Source: Clostridia bacterium (GTDB lineage: Bacteria > Bacillota > Clostridia > Christensenellales > Borkfalkiaceae). From it: 43,740 bases of DNA. Shown in pieces: positions 32,835 to 39,924 of this stretch. The first letter of the stretch is position 1; each line of letters starts with the position of its first letter. The position numbers were made by a program, and so were the translations under genes. The notes beneath the pieces are model-generated. The model was not told the DNA's origin. It made no database searches and was given only the letters and a program-made list of their open reading frames with translations. The DNA is taken from positions 8,187 to 51,926 of the forward strand of contig JAJQDC010000003.1 of NCBI GenBank assembly GCA_021202395.1, in the 5' to 3' direction.

Positions 32835-34024
32835 TCTTCAGCCTCCTTTAAAACGGTAAACGAACCGCATACCACTACTACGCCGCTTTTTGCCGCAGAC
32901 AGAGCTGCGCTTACCGACTGCGCCGCAGTTACGCCAGTAAAAAACTTTTTACATTCGCCGTAAATTTCGCCGCACGGCTTTGCCCTGTAGCTTGGCGGGG
33001 ATACGGCTATTACTTTGGCATTTACGCCGCTTAAATGCCGCAGACAGCCGCTAATATCTTTGTCTGACAAGCAGCCGTAAATAATGGTGATGTCTGCATC
33101 GCTGTAATATTTTTTAAGATAATCTGCAAGCGGAACAAAACCTGATGGGTTGTGCGCTCCGTCCAATATATAAGTTTTGACAGAATTTATAATCTGTATC
33201 CTGCCTGCAAGGGTTGCATTTTTTAAACCCTGCGCTATAAATTCATCCTGTATGCCAAGCAGTTTGCATACTTTTATAGCGGCAGCCGCATTGTACGGCT
33301 GCACGTTGCCGTGCATAGAAATTTCGTATTCTTTACCGCCGCACAGGAATTTACAGCCGTTTTTATCTTCAGTTAAAATTTGCACATCATCGGCAATTAC
33401 CCCGCCAATATCCCTTAAATAACGCAGTACTTCGGGCGGCTGCAGCCCGTTTATTACCGCAGGGCAATTTTTTATTATACCAGCCTTTTGTTCTGCTATT
33501 TTAAGCACCGTATTGCCTAAGATGGCGGTGTGTTCAAGCGAAATGGAATTCACTACGGCGACTTCTTTTTTGGCTATTGCGTTGGTGGAATCACAGAGGC
33601 CGCCCAGCCCGCACTCCACCACGGCATATTCGCACCCTTCGCCGAAAAACATTAAAAGGGCGGCTGCCGTTTCAAGCTCGAACGAAGTAGGTTTATCTTC
33701 CATACCCCGCGCCGCGCAAAGCGTTTTTGCAAGGTACTCTTCGGTAAGGTCTGCCGACTTTACGCCGTTTACCATAAACTGCTCTTCGTAAGAAAAGACT
33801 GCGGGTGAAGTGAAAGTACCCACACTTTTGCCAGCGGCGATCAGCACCGACGTTATGTAGGCGCACACAGAACCCTTGCCGTTGGTGCCCGCCACGTGGA
33901 CTATTTTAAGTTTATTGTCGGGCGAGCCAAGCCTGTTTAACAGCTCGCGCTCCCTTTCAAGACCGTACTTGCTGCCCTTTTGCTGCAGGGTACGCACGTA
34001 CTGCGTTGCGGGATAGTTACTCAA
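32813..34024 (-). CDS. folC: Folylpolyglutamate/dihydrofolate synthase
   Basis: FolC adds glutamate to dihydropteroate and extends polyglutamate chains. The 403-residue protein has the Mur-ligase-like ATP loop [17 protein letters not shown] near 43-59, [23 protein letters not shown], and [11 protein letters not shown] near 286-296. The start is a TTG at 34024 with an AAAGGGGG ribosome-binding site ten bases upstream. It is first in the operon, directly under control of the upstream riboswitch-terminator region. Confidence 0.96.
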   Translation of the reverse strand: MSNYPATQYVRTLQQKGSKYGLERERELLNRLGSPDNKLKIVHVAGTNGKGSVCAYITSVLIAAGKSVGTFTSPAVFSYEEQFMVNGVKSADLTEEYLAKTLCAARGMEDKPTSFELETAAALLMFFGEGCEYAVVECGLGGLCDSTNAIAKKEVAVVNSISLEHTAILGNTVLKIAEQKAGIIKNCPAVINGLQPPEVLRYLRDIGGVIADDVQILTEDKNGCKFLCGGKEYEISMHGNVQPYNAAAAIKVCKLLGIQDEFIAQGLKNATLAGRIQIINSVKTYILDGAHNPSGFVPLADYLKKYYSDADITIIYGCLSDKDISGCLRHLSGVNAKVIAVSPPSYRAKPCGEIYGECKKFFTGVTAAQSVSAALSAAKSGVVVVCGSFTVLKEAEEWIGKRQ

Positions 34025-34053
34025 TTTAAAAAAGCCCCCTTTAAGGCGCCCTT

Positions 34054-34080
34054 AAAAAACAAAAAGCGCTGTAAAAGCGC
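34054..34080 (-). terminator. Terminator in the folate operon leader (riboswitch expression platform)
   Basis: On the minus strand GCGCT-TTTAC-AGCGC is followed by TTTTTGTTTTTT. It sits between the aptamer and the folC ribosome-binding site, where an attenuator belongs. A second short palindrome (TTAAGG/CCTTAA) lies just downstream, next to the ribosome-binding site. Confidence 0.7.
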
Positions 34081-34092
34081 CCGTTGGTTTAT

Positions 34093-34175
34093 GGACGCGC
34101 ACAGCCACCGCAGGCAAAATAGCCTTTCGTTTGGAAGACGTCCTGAATCCGCCAACACTTAACGCGACTGCACTT
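34093..34175 (-). ncRNA. Tetrahydrofolate (THF-I) riboswitch aptamer
   Basis: Read on the minus strand, this leader contains the conserved THF-aptamer segments in order: TCGCGTTAAGTGT, GGACGTC, AAACGAAAGG and GCGGTGG. The closing helix GTGCAGTC/GGCTGTGC pairs throughout (with G-U pairs), and the long-range pseudoknot GGACG/CGTCC is intact. These elements match the pattern I know for THF riboswitches upstream of folT and folE in Firmicutes. It precedes a terminator and the folC-folE-folP-folBK operon, so folate excess would be expected to lower expression. The assignment is by eye, not by covariance model. Confidence 0.83.
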
Positions 34176-34210
34176 GTTTTATTTTTATGTGGTGAAAAAG
34201 TATATTATCA

Positions 34211-34307
34211 TAAACGTTATTATTTTTAAACAACGTTTCTGCCGACATAGTTGGTCGTCCGCCAGTTCTGGCGAGATTGCCACGCGGTAGAGCCCGCTCG
34301 CAATGAC
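34211..34307. repeat. REP-like repeat upstream of the folate operon
   Basis: It shares ACGTTATTATTTTTAAACAAC-like and TTCTGCCG segments and ATTGCCACGCGGTAGAG with 9257-9412. Its reverse complement starts GTCATTGCGAGCGGGCTC, a widespread bacterial interspersed repeat. There is no coding sequence. Confidence 0.65.
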
Positions 34308-34334
34308 GAATTGTGTTCGGGCGTTTATAATATA

Positions 34335-34364
34335 TTGTAAATAATTTTTATTTACTTGTATAGT
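34335..34364 (+). promoter_or_regulatory. Possible promoter of the DUF421 gene
   Basis: TTGTAA (34335-34340) and TATAGT (34359-34364) are 18 bp apart, 64 bp before the ATG. Both boxes are imperfect. Confidence 0.45.
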
Positions 34365-34428
34365 ATATCACCAAATGGCGGGGTTTGCAAGAATATTTAA
34401 CGGTATTTTAGATGATACTTAAATATAT

Positions 34429-35100
34429 ATGGCTCTTATTTTCATACGTACGGCAATTATATTTATCACTCTGCTTTTTGTAATGCGGCTGATGGGCAAA
34501 AGCCAGATCGGCGAGATGCAGCCCTTTGAATTTGTTATTACTCTTTTGATTGCAGAGCTTGCATGTATACCAATGGCTGATACTACCATCCCCCTTTTAT
34601 ACGGAATTGTTGCCATTGTGGCTATTTTTATTCTGCATCAGGTTGTTATGCTGCTTGATATGAAGTGCAGCCCCGTAAAGGCTGTTATCTGCGGCAGACC
34701 GTCGCTGGTGATTACTAAAGACGGACTGGATGAATACCAGCTTAAAAAGAATAATTTAGACGTTTCTGACCTGATAGAAAGCATGCGTGCGGCGGGGTAC
34801 TTTAACCTTGACGACGTTTACTACGGTTTATATGAAGCCAACGGCAGTTTTTCTGCTCTGCCGAAAGAGAACGTTACCCCGTCGCTTGCCGTTACGCTTA
34901 TAGACGGCGGTAAGATAAATAAGCACAACCTGCAGGTGTGCAAAATTACTTATAGCGACGTGGAAAATTTTTTGAAGGAGCAGAACGTTAAACTTAAAAA
35001 AGTGCTTGTTATGACGGTAGACGGCAACGGAAGGGTTTACTTTCAACAGCGCGGAAAAGCGTATAAAATATTGCAGATGAAACTTGGTGAAACATGGTAA
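34429..35100 (+). CDS. YetF/DUF421-family membrane protein
   Basis: The 223-residue protein has three N-terminal membrane segments (about 4-20, 35-50, 58-78), with the conserved RLMGKSQIGEMQPFEFVITL between the first two. A soluble C-terminal domain follows (PSLVITKDGLDEYQLKKNNL and LIESMRAAGYFNLDDVYYGL). This matches the YetF family of spore-forming Firmicutes, whose biochemical role is unclear. The 7-bp overlap with the DUF4363 gene and the recurrent pairing of the two families suggest a complex. The ATG has no strong ribosome-binding site. Confidence 0.9.
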   Translation: MALIFIRTAIIFITLLFVMRLMGKSQIGEMQPFEFVITLLIAELACIPMADTTIPLLYGIVAIVAIFILHQVVMLLDMKCSPVKAVICGRPSLVITKDGLDEYQLKKNNLDVSDLIESMRAAGYFNLDDVYYGLYEANGSFSALPKENVTPSLAVTLIDGGKINKHNLQVCKITYSDVENFLKEQNVKLKKVLVMTVDGNGRVYFQQRGKAYKILQMKLGETW

Positions 35101-35471
35101 GGTCTGTATGGATAACGGCTGCCGCTCTGGCACTGTGCGTTGCGCTGTTTGTATTTACCGATTTTTATATCAAAAAGCAGCTTGATGAATTCAATATTGC
35201 GGTTACGGCGCTGTATGAAAAGACGGAAGAAGGCAACGTTACCACTGCCGACGGAGAAGCTGTACGCATAATGTGGCGGAATAAAAAGAGCAGGCTGCAG
35301 GCGTTTGTTCCGCACAACGATATTTCTTATATAGATTACTGGCTTAATGAAGCGTGTTCTTTTATTAAAACGGGTAAATACGACCTTGCGCTTGGCAACC
35401 TTGAAGTAGTTAAAGAGATTGCAATAAACCTGCCCGCCGGCTATGCAATAAAAATTGAGAATATTTTTTAG
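35094..35471 (+). CDS. DUF4363-family membrane-anchored protein
   Basis: The 125-residue protein has one N-terminal membrane segment (about 5-27) and a helical soluble domain outside or along the membrane (FYIKKQLDEFNIAVTALYEK, and WLNEACSFIKTGKYDLALGN). It resembles DUF4363 proteins, which are typically encoded right after YetF/DUF421 genes. The function is unknown. It overlaps the upstream gene by 7 bp. Confidence 0.85.
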   Translation: MVRSVWITAAALALCVALFVFTDFYIKKQLDEFNIAVTALYEKTEEGNVTTADGEAVRIMWRNKKSRLQAFVPHNDISYIDYWLNEACSFIKTGKYDLALGNLEVVKEIAINLPAGYAIKIENIF

Positions 35472-35509
35472 GGCGGTGGTAAAAATTAAAACACACGTTT
35501 AAATTCGTG

Positions 35510-35538
35510 TTGACAATAATGTTTTTTTATGATATAAT
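35510..35538 (+). promoter_or_regulatory. Perfect-consensus sense promoter of the small convergent locus
   Basis: TTGACA (35510-35515) and TATAAT (35533-35538) are 17 bp apart. Transcription should start near 35545, exactly at the left inverted-repeat arm. Confidence 0.88.
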
Positions 35539-35544
35539 TTTTTT

Positions 35545-35580
35545 AAGCAATAAGGGCATACCTTGGAGCGGTTAACCTTC
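35545..35580 (+). repeat. Left arm of long imperfect inverted repeat
   Basis: This 36-base arm is complementary, with small bulges, to 35782-35819. The conserved blocks are AAGCA, AAGGGCATA, CCTT, CGGTTA and CCTTC. It forms the 5' end of the sense RNA. Confidence 0.85.
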
Positions 35581-35633
35581 TTAAAAGGGGATAGAATGCG
35601 ATAAGTTTATTCCTAAAAGGAGGTACATTTTTT

Positions 35634-35741
35634 ATGAGTATCGATATTATTATTGCTCTGCTCAACCATTTGATTGAGCTTGGAATTGTATCATCGTACA
35701 CTATTTATGGCAACAGAATTGTCATTAACATAAAAAAATAA
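35634..35741 (+). CDS. 35-residue peptide, candidate type I toxin
   Basis: The frame starts at an ATG behind a near-perfect AAAAGGAGG site (8-10 base gap) and encodes MSIDIIIALLNHLIELGIVS followed by a 15-residue tail ending NIKK. The first 19 residues form a hydrophobic/amphipathic helix, with a polar middle and a basic end, a composition seen in small membrane-active toxins. I do not recognise a named family. The case for a gene rests on the strong promoter, strong ribosome-binding site, terminators, and a convergent antisense promoter. The stop codon lies inside the antisense terminator stem. It could alternatively be a regulatory or structural RNA with an incidental ORF. Confidence 0.65.
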   Translation: MSIDIIIALLNHLIELGIVSSYTIYGNRIVINIKK

Positions 35742-35771
35742 CCGCCCATTTACGAAGCCGACGGTTATTTT
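35732..35771 (-). terminator. Intrinsic terminator of the antisense RNA
   Basis: AAAATAACCG/CGGTTATTTT (10 bp) is followed by seven T residues on the minus strand. It overlaps the stop codon of the 35-residue ORF, so antisense transcription would end just inside the coding region. Confidence 0.8.
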
Positions 35772-35815
35772 GAAAATTACTGAAGGCTAACCGTTTAAGG
35801 TTATGCCCTTTTTGT
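35732..35815 (-). ncRNA. Predicted antisense RNA (candidate type I antitoxin)
   Basis: It is defined by a perfect promoter at 35822-35850 and the terminator at 35732-35771, giving a transcript of about 84 bases. It is fully complementary to the 3' UTR and last codons of the small-ORF mRNA. Because of the inverted repeat, its own 5' end is nearly the same sequence as the mRNA 5' end, so both compete for the mRNA 3' end. Its existence is inferred from promoter and terminator only. Confidence 0.65.
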
Positions 35816-35819
35816 GCTT
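35782..35819 (+). terminator. Right inverted-repeat arm and sense terminator
   Basis: GGCTAACC-GTTTAA-GGTTATGCC forms a hairpin with one bulge, followed by CTTTTTGTGCTTTT, ending the sense transcript. The same bases can instead pair with the mRNA 5' end (35545-35580) or with the antisense RNA. Confidence 0.8.
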
Positions 35820-35821
35820 TT

Positions 35822-35850
35822 ATTATACTACATAAAATTTGAAATGTCAA
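35822..35850 (-). promoter_or_regulatory. Perfect-consensus antisense promoter
   Basis: On the minus strand TTGACA (35845-35850) and TATAAT (35822-35827) are 17 bp apart. It is convergent with the sense promoter 300 bp away and points into the small locus. It directs no other gene. Confidence 0.88.
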
Positions 35851-35914
35851 TATTTATAAACAAAAATTTTATATTCCCTTATAAGAGTTAAGTTTTGCGA
35901 GCGTGCAATCTGAT

Positions 35915-36673
35915 TTAAAATATTTTTGTGCCATAATCTACACTTTCTAACGTAAGGCCTTTGGCGGGCATTGTTCTGCCAACCAAAGAGCGGTCGGGGT
36001 TTTCGAGCGAGCGGGTTATATCCTGTAAAGAAATTTTACCTTCGCCAAGGTACAACAGTGTGCCGGCAATGGTGCGTACCATATTATATAAAAAGCCGCT
36101 TCCGCAAACGGTTACCGTTATATCTGCACTCCCCCTGCTCTCGCTTAAATTTACGATGCAGGAATAGATTGTACGCACTGTGGTTTTTACCGAAGAGCGG
36201 CTTGCACAGTAAGCCTTAAAATCGTGTTCACCGCAATATATTCCCGCACCAATGCTCATTTTTTGTACGTCCGGCATGCGGGGAATATTTACCGAATAGC
36301 GCTCTTTAAGCGGGTTGCGCATGCGGGATACATACATACGGTATGCGTAAGTTTTTTGCTTTGCGCTATGGTTGGCGTCAAAACCCGAAGGGGCGGCTGC
36401 CGAATTAAGCACAGATATGCCGTCAGGTAAAACCGTATTCAATGCAAGCGCGATATTCTGCGGCGGTATGGTAAGGTCTGCATCAAAGTGGCATACCTGC
36501 CCTGCGGCATGCACGCCTGCATCCGTCCTGCCGCTTGCCGTAATATTCACTTCGCAGCCGAAGACATTTTTTACCGCGTCCTGCAGCAGCTGCTGAACCG
36601 TAACCGCATTATTCTGTATCTGCCAGCCGCCGTAGTTTGTACCGTCGTATGCGACCTTTAAAACGTATCTCAT
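35915..36673 (-). CDS. truA: tRNA pseudouridine(38-40) synthase TruA
   Basis: TruA makes pseudouridine at positions 38-40 of tRNA anticodon arms. The 252-residue protein has YDGTNYGGWQIQ at the N terminus, the catalytic D51 in ASGRTDAGVHA, KTYAYRMYV, and GSGFLYNMVRTIAGTLLYLGEG near 199-220. It lies 1 bp after ecfT, and the ecfA-ecfT-truA order is conserved in Firmicutes. No terminator is obvious after it. Confidence 0.97.
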   Translation of the reverse strand: MRYVLKVAYDGTNYGGWQIQNNAVTVQQLLQDAVKNVFGCEVNITASGRTDAGVHAAGQVCHFDADLTIPPQNIALALNTVLPDGISVLNSAAAPSGFDANHSAKQKTYAYRMYVSRMRNPLKERYSVNIPRMPDVQKMSIGAGIYCGEHDFKAYCASRSSVKTTVRTIYSCIVNLSESRGSADITVTVCGSGFLYNMVRTIAGTLLYLGEGKISLQDITRSLENPDRSLVGRTMPAKGLTLESVDYGTKIF

Positions 36674-36674
36674 A

Positions 36675-37529
36675 TTAAGCTATCACTATATATTCGTAAA
36701 TTTCGGGGAATATCTGAGAACCGTAGATGTTAAACAGCACTACCCCCGTTATTAATGCGGCAAGCGCCAGCGCGCCGACAAGATCGCGCCAGGTGAATTT
36801 AAGTTTTTTATACTTTGTGCGGTTTTTGCTGCCCGAATAGCAGCGGGCGTCCATTGCGTCGCCAAGTTCTTCTGCCCGCCTGAATGCACTTATTAAAAGC
36901 GGTATAAGAATGGGCACTATAGCCTTTATACGCTTGAATATATTGCCGCTTTCAAAGTCTGCACCCCTTGCCTTTTGTGCGGATATAATACGGTTTGTTT
37001 CGTCTATAAGTATGGGTATAAACCGCAGCGCTATAGACATTATAAGCGCAAGTTCATGCACGGGGAAGTGTATTACCTTTAAAGGCGAAAGCAGACTTTC
37101 TATGCCGTCGGCAAGCCGTACGGGCGTTGTAGTAAGCGTGAGCACCGCAGAAGCCATTACCAGCAAAAACAGCCTTAACAAAAGGAATATTGTGTAAACT
37201 ATCGCTTCGCGGTAAATTTTAATTATGCCCCACTGCGCTATAAGGTGGTCGCCGCCGTGGAAAAACAGGTTGAGTATCGACGTCAATATAAGTATAAATA
37301 TTATACCTTTTACCGAACGGAGTACTTTGCCGAACGGCACCCTTGCGGCAATAACTATTATCATGAGCGCAAGTGCGCATAAAAGCATGCCGTAAAACGT
37401 ATCCGATATAAATATTGCTACTATAAAACCTATTAAAAATAGCAGTTTTGTACGGGGGTCCATTTTGTGGACGAATGATTCCGAAGGGTAATATTGCCCG
37501 AAGGTTACGTCGTTAAGCATTGGCTTCAC
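36675..37529 (-). CDS. ecfT: ECF transporter transmembrane subunit EcfT
   Basis: EcfT is the shared membrane scaffold of group II energy-coupling-factor vitamin transporters, linking the ATPases to exchangeable substrate-binding S components. The 284-residue protein has about six membrane segments. It has the coupling-helix motifs SAQKARGADFESG near 185-197 and DAMDARCYSGS near 225-235, corresponding to the two Ala-Arg-Gly-type ATPase-contact motifs. No S component is encoded in this window. It overlaps the fused ATPase gene by 17 bp. Confidence 0.95.
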   Translation of the reverse strand: MKPMLNDVTFGQYYPSESFVHKMDPRTKLLFLIGFIVAIFISDTFYGMLLCALALMIIVIAARVPFGKVLRSVKGIIFILILTSILNLFFHGGDHLIAQWGIIKIYREAIVYTIFLLLRLFLLVMASAVLTLTTTPVRLADGIESLLSPLKVIHFPVHELALIMSIALRFIPILIDETNRIISAQKARGADFESGNIFKRIKAIVPILIPLLISAFRRAEELGDAMDARCYSGSKNRTKYKKLKFTWRDLVGALALAALITGVVLFNIYGSQIFPEIYEYIVIA

Positions 37530-39390
37530 CCCCGTTAAACAGCTTTATTACCTTGGCAGAAAAATCTTCTACAGTAAAATCGGAGCCTACATATATGCCA
37601 TCCGATGCAAGTTTTTGCGTAACCTTTGCAGTAAGCGGAATATCAAGACCAAGCTCTTCAAGCTTGTTGCCGTCGGCAAAAAGTTCGCCAGGTGCCGCCA
37701 CGTAAACGGCTTCGCCCTGGGATATTACCGCGGCGCGCGTGCAGTTGTCGGCAATCTCGTCCATATCGTGCGACACTATTATTACCGTGCTGCACCACTC
37801 TGCATATATTTTATGGAGCAGTTCCATAATTTCCTGCTTGCCAAGGGGGTCTAACCCTGCGGCAGGCTCGTCAAGTATAAGTATGTGCGGTTTACCTACG
37901 ATTACGCCCGCTATTGCAACGCGGCGCTTTTGCCCGCCCGACAGGTCGAACGGCGATTTTTCTTTTACTTCGTTATAGTCAAGCCCGACCATTTCAAGTG
38001 CGTTTTTAACGCTCTCTTCTACCTGTTCTTTGGGCATATCCTTGTGGAAATTCTTTAAAGAAAAGGCTACGTCTTCAAACACAGTTTCGGCAAACAGCTG
38101 GTATTCGGGGTACTGGAATACCATACCGACACTTTCACGCAGTTCCCTGAAGGGGCACTTTTTATCGGCAAGGTTGAATTTGCCCACAGTAATCTGCGGC
38201 TGCGGCGGGGGAGTCTGCCCCTTTTTTACCTTGGGCGGATGATAATGCTTTTCTGCCTGCGGAAGTTTTATAAGTGCGTTAAGGTGCTGCACCAGGGTTG
38301 ATTTACCGCTGCCGGTGTGCCCTATTATGCCGAAGAATTCCCCTTGGGATATGTGCAGATTAATGCCCTTTAACGCCTTTGTTGCAAAGGGCGATTTAGC
38401 CGAGTAGGTAAACGTTAAATCGCGTATATCTATGTCCCATTCGTGGGAGCTTTCAACTTCTTTTACGGGGTCTGCCGCTATGCTGTTACATTTTATATTG
38501 TGCTTTTGCGCCGCCGCAAAAATTTCATCGGCAAGTTCTTCGGGGTGAAGGCAGTTGTCTACTTCTATACCCGCCTTTTGCAGGTTTTTGCATATGATGC
38601 CTATCCTGGGCAGGGTAAGGTTGTACGCTTCTAACCTGTCGGCGTGCATAAAAATATCCTGCGGGGTACCCTGCATTACAATTTCGCCCCTGTTTAAAAC
38701 TATAGTCCTGTCGGCAAGAAGGGCTTCTTCCATAAAGTGGGTGATAAGAATTACCGTTAAGCCTTCTTCCTTATTAAGGCGGGTTACTACACTCATTACT
38801 TCCTTTCTGCCTTTGGGGTCAAGCATGGCGGTAGATTCGTCTAAAATTATAATTTCTGGCTTTAACGCAAGAACGCCTGCTATGGCTATGCGCTGCTTCT
38901 GCCCGCCCGAAAGGCGTGATGTGGTGCCCGTGCGGTACTTTTGCATACCTACGGCGTCAAGGGCAAAGTCTATACGCCTGCCTATTTCTTCACGCTCTAT
39001 ACCGACGTTTTCGGGACCGAAAGCCACGTCGTCTTCTATTATGGAAGCTACCGTCTGGTTGTCCGGGTTCTGGAATACTATGCCTGCATGTTTGCGGACT
39101 TCTACCGAATTTTTACCTTCGGCAACGTCTAAACCGAGTACGGTAATTTTGCCGCTGTCTGCCGTTAAAAGCCCGTTTGTAAGGCGGGCTACGGTAGATT
39201 TGCCGCTGCCGTTGTGCCCTATTACGGCAAGGAACTCACCGCGCTTTACGGTAAAAGAAAGGTTGTTTACCGCGGGGGACGGCTGTTCGTTATAAGAAAA
39301 AGTAACGCCATCAAAAATAACTGCGTCGTTATCGGTATCCTGTTTGTTGTACGTCTGCGCATCTGTCGCAGCGTTGTTGTTTGTATCCAT
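37513..39390 (-). CDS. ecfA: Fused tandem ECF transporter ATPase (EcfA1-EcfA2)
   Basis: The 625-residue chain holds two complete ABC ATPase domains. The first (about 22-280) has Walker A GHNGSGKST at 58-66, signature LSGGQKQRIA and Walker B IIILDESTAMLD, as in EcfA1. The second (about 320-590) has GHTGSGKST, LSGGQKRRVA and ILILDEPAAGLD, as in EcfA2. A linker of about 40 residues joins them, and the second domain has a lysine/proline insertion (PPKVKKGQTPPPQPQ) before the FNLADKKCPF stretch. Most Firmicutes encode these as two genes. ATP hydrolysis powers vitamin uptake with EcfT and S components. Confidence 0.95.
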   Translation of the reverse strand: MDTNNNAATDAQTYNKQDTDNDAVIFDGVTFSYNEQPSPAVNNLSFTVKRGEFLAVIGHNGSGKSTVARLTNGLLTADSGKITVLGLDVAEGKNSVEVRKHAGIVFQNPDNQTVASIIEDDVAFGPENVGIEREEIGRRIDFALDAVGMQKYRTGTTSRLSGGQKQRIAIAGVLALKPEIIILDESTAMLDPKGRKEVMSVVTRLNKEEGLTVILITHFMEEALLADRTIVLNRGEIVMQGTPQDIFMHADRLEAYNLTLPRIGIICKNLQKAGIEVDNCLHPEELADEIFAAAQKHNIKCNSIAADPVKEVESSHEWDIDIRDLTFTYSAKSPFATKALKGINLHISQGEFFGIIGHTGSGKSTLVQHLNALIKLPQAEKHYHPPKVKKGQTPPPQPQITVGKFNLADKKCPFRELRESVGMVFQYPEYQLFAETVFEDVAFSLKNFHKDMPKEQVEESVKNALEMVGLDYNEVKEKSPFDLSGGQKRRVAIAGVIVGKPHILILDEPAAGLDPLGKQEIMELLHKIYAEWCSTVIIVSHDMDEIADNCTRAAVISQGEAVYVAAPGELFADGNKLEELGLDIPLTAKVTQKLASDGIYVGSDFTVEDFSAKVIKLFNGGEANA

Positions 39391-39419
39391 TAATTATAAA
39401 CCTTTAATTGATATGCCTA

Positions 39420-39448
39420 ATTATAGCAGACCGAACGGGCTTTAACAA
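39420..39448 (-). promoter_or_regulatory. Extended -10 promoter of the ecfA-ecfT-truA operon
   Basis: On the minus strand TTGTTA (39443-39448) and TATAAT (39420-39425), with TGC before the -10, are 17 bp apart, 29 bp before the ecfA ATG. Confidence 0.72.
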
Positions 39449-39569
39449 CAAATTAAAGGTAAAAATTTAAATTGTTCACGTAAATTTCTAAATTTTAACT
39501 TTTGATGCTTTATAAAAAATAATGTTATACGCACCTTGGCGTTTTTGTACGGACGGCAAGAATTTAATG

Positions 39570-39679
39570 TGTGGTAATGTGCTCCCTACCCCACGGGGAA
39601 GGCAAGGTGTGGTAAATACGTCGTCCTGGTCTTGGCTCCCTTATTAGGGGAGCTGTCAACGAAGTTGACTGAGGGGTTC
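39570..39679. repeat. Cluster of short CTCCC/GGGGA repeat remnants
   Basis: GTGCTCCCTACCCCACGGGGAAGGCAAGG resembles the piece at 81-115 and the forward repeat ends. A compact CTTGGCTCCC-TTATTA-GGGGAG hairpin with a GTCAAC-GAA-GTTGAC hairpin and GAGGGG end follows, as in the reverse-orientation repeats. The rest of the 39,450-39,820 gap shows no gene. Confidence 0.65.
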
Positions 39680-39826
39680 ACCTTATTATACGGTAATAAA
39701 CCCTTTCCACCGCAAGCGGTTCTCCTGCCATTCTGTGCTACAGCCGTTTACAATATGGTAATAATTACTTTAACCTTATATATAAATTAATTACTTTAAA
39801 TGTTGCTATTTTTTTTAATAATGGTA

Positions 39827-39855
39827 TTGACATTTTAAAGCAGTTGGGTTATAAT
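39827..39855 (+). promoter_or_regulatory. Perfect-consensus promoter of nifJ
   Basis: TTGACA (39827-39832) and TATAAT (39850-39855) are 17 bp apart, with a leader of about 60 bases before the ATG. This fits a highly expressed central-metabolism gene. Confidence 0.85.
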
Positions 39856-39924
39856 AATTTTGTGTGATAGTAACACATTCTTTCATTTTGAAACAATTTA
39901 TTTATTTAAACGGAGGTTTATTTG

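Noticed and set aside
34030-34180. Folate leader considered as a tRNA or T-box
   Set aside because: There is no cloverleaf or T-box AGGGUGGNACCGCG motif. The conserved segments match the THF aptamer instead.
35545-35819. Small inverted-repeat locus considered as a miniature transposon
   Set aside because: No target-site duplication is visible at the arm ends. The arms coincide with the transcript ends set by two outward-flanking promoters, which fits an RNA-based system better, though a mobile origin is not excluded.
39922-39924. TTG start of nifJ one codon upstream
   Set aside because: It is only five bases from GGAGG. The ATG at 39925 has the normal eight-base gap.
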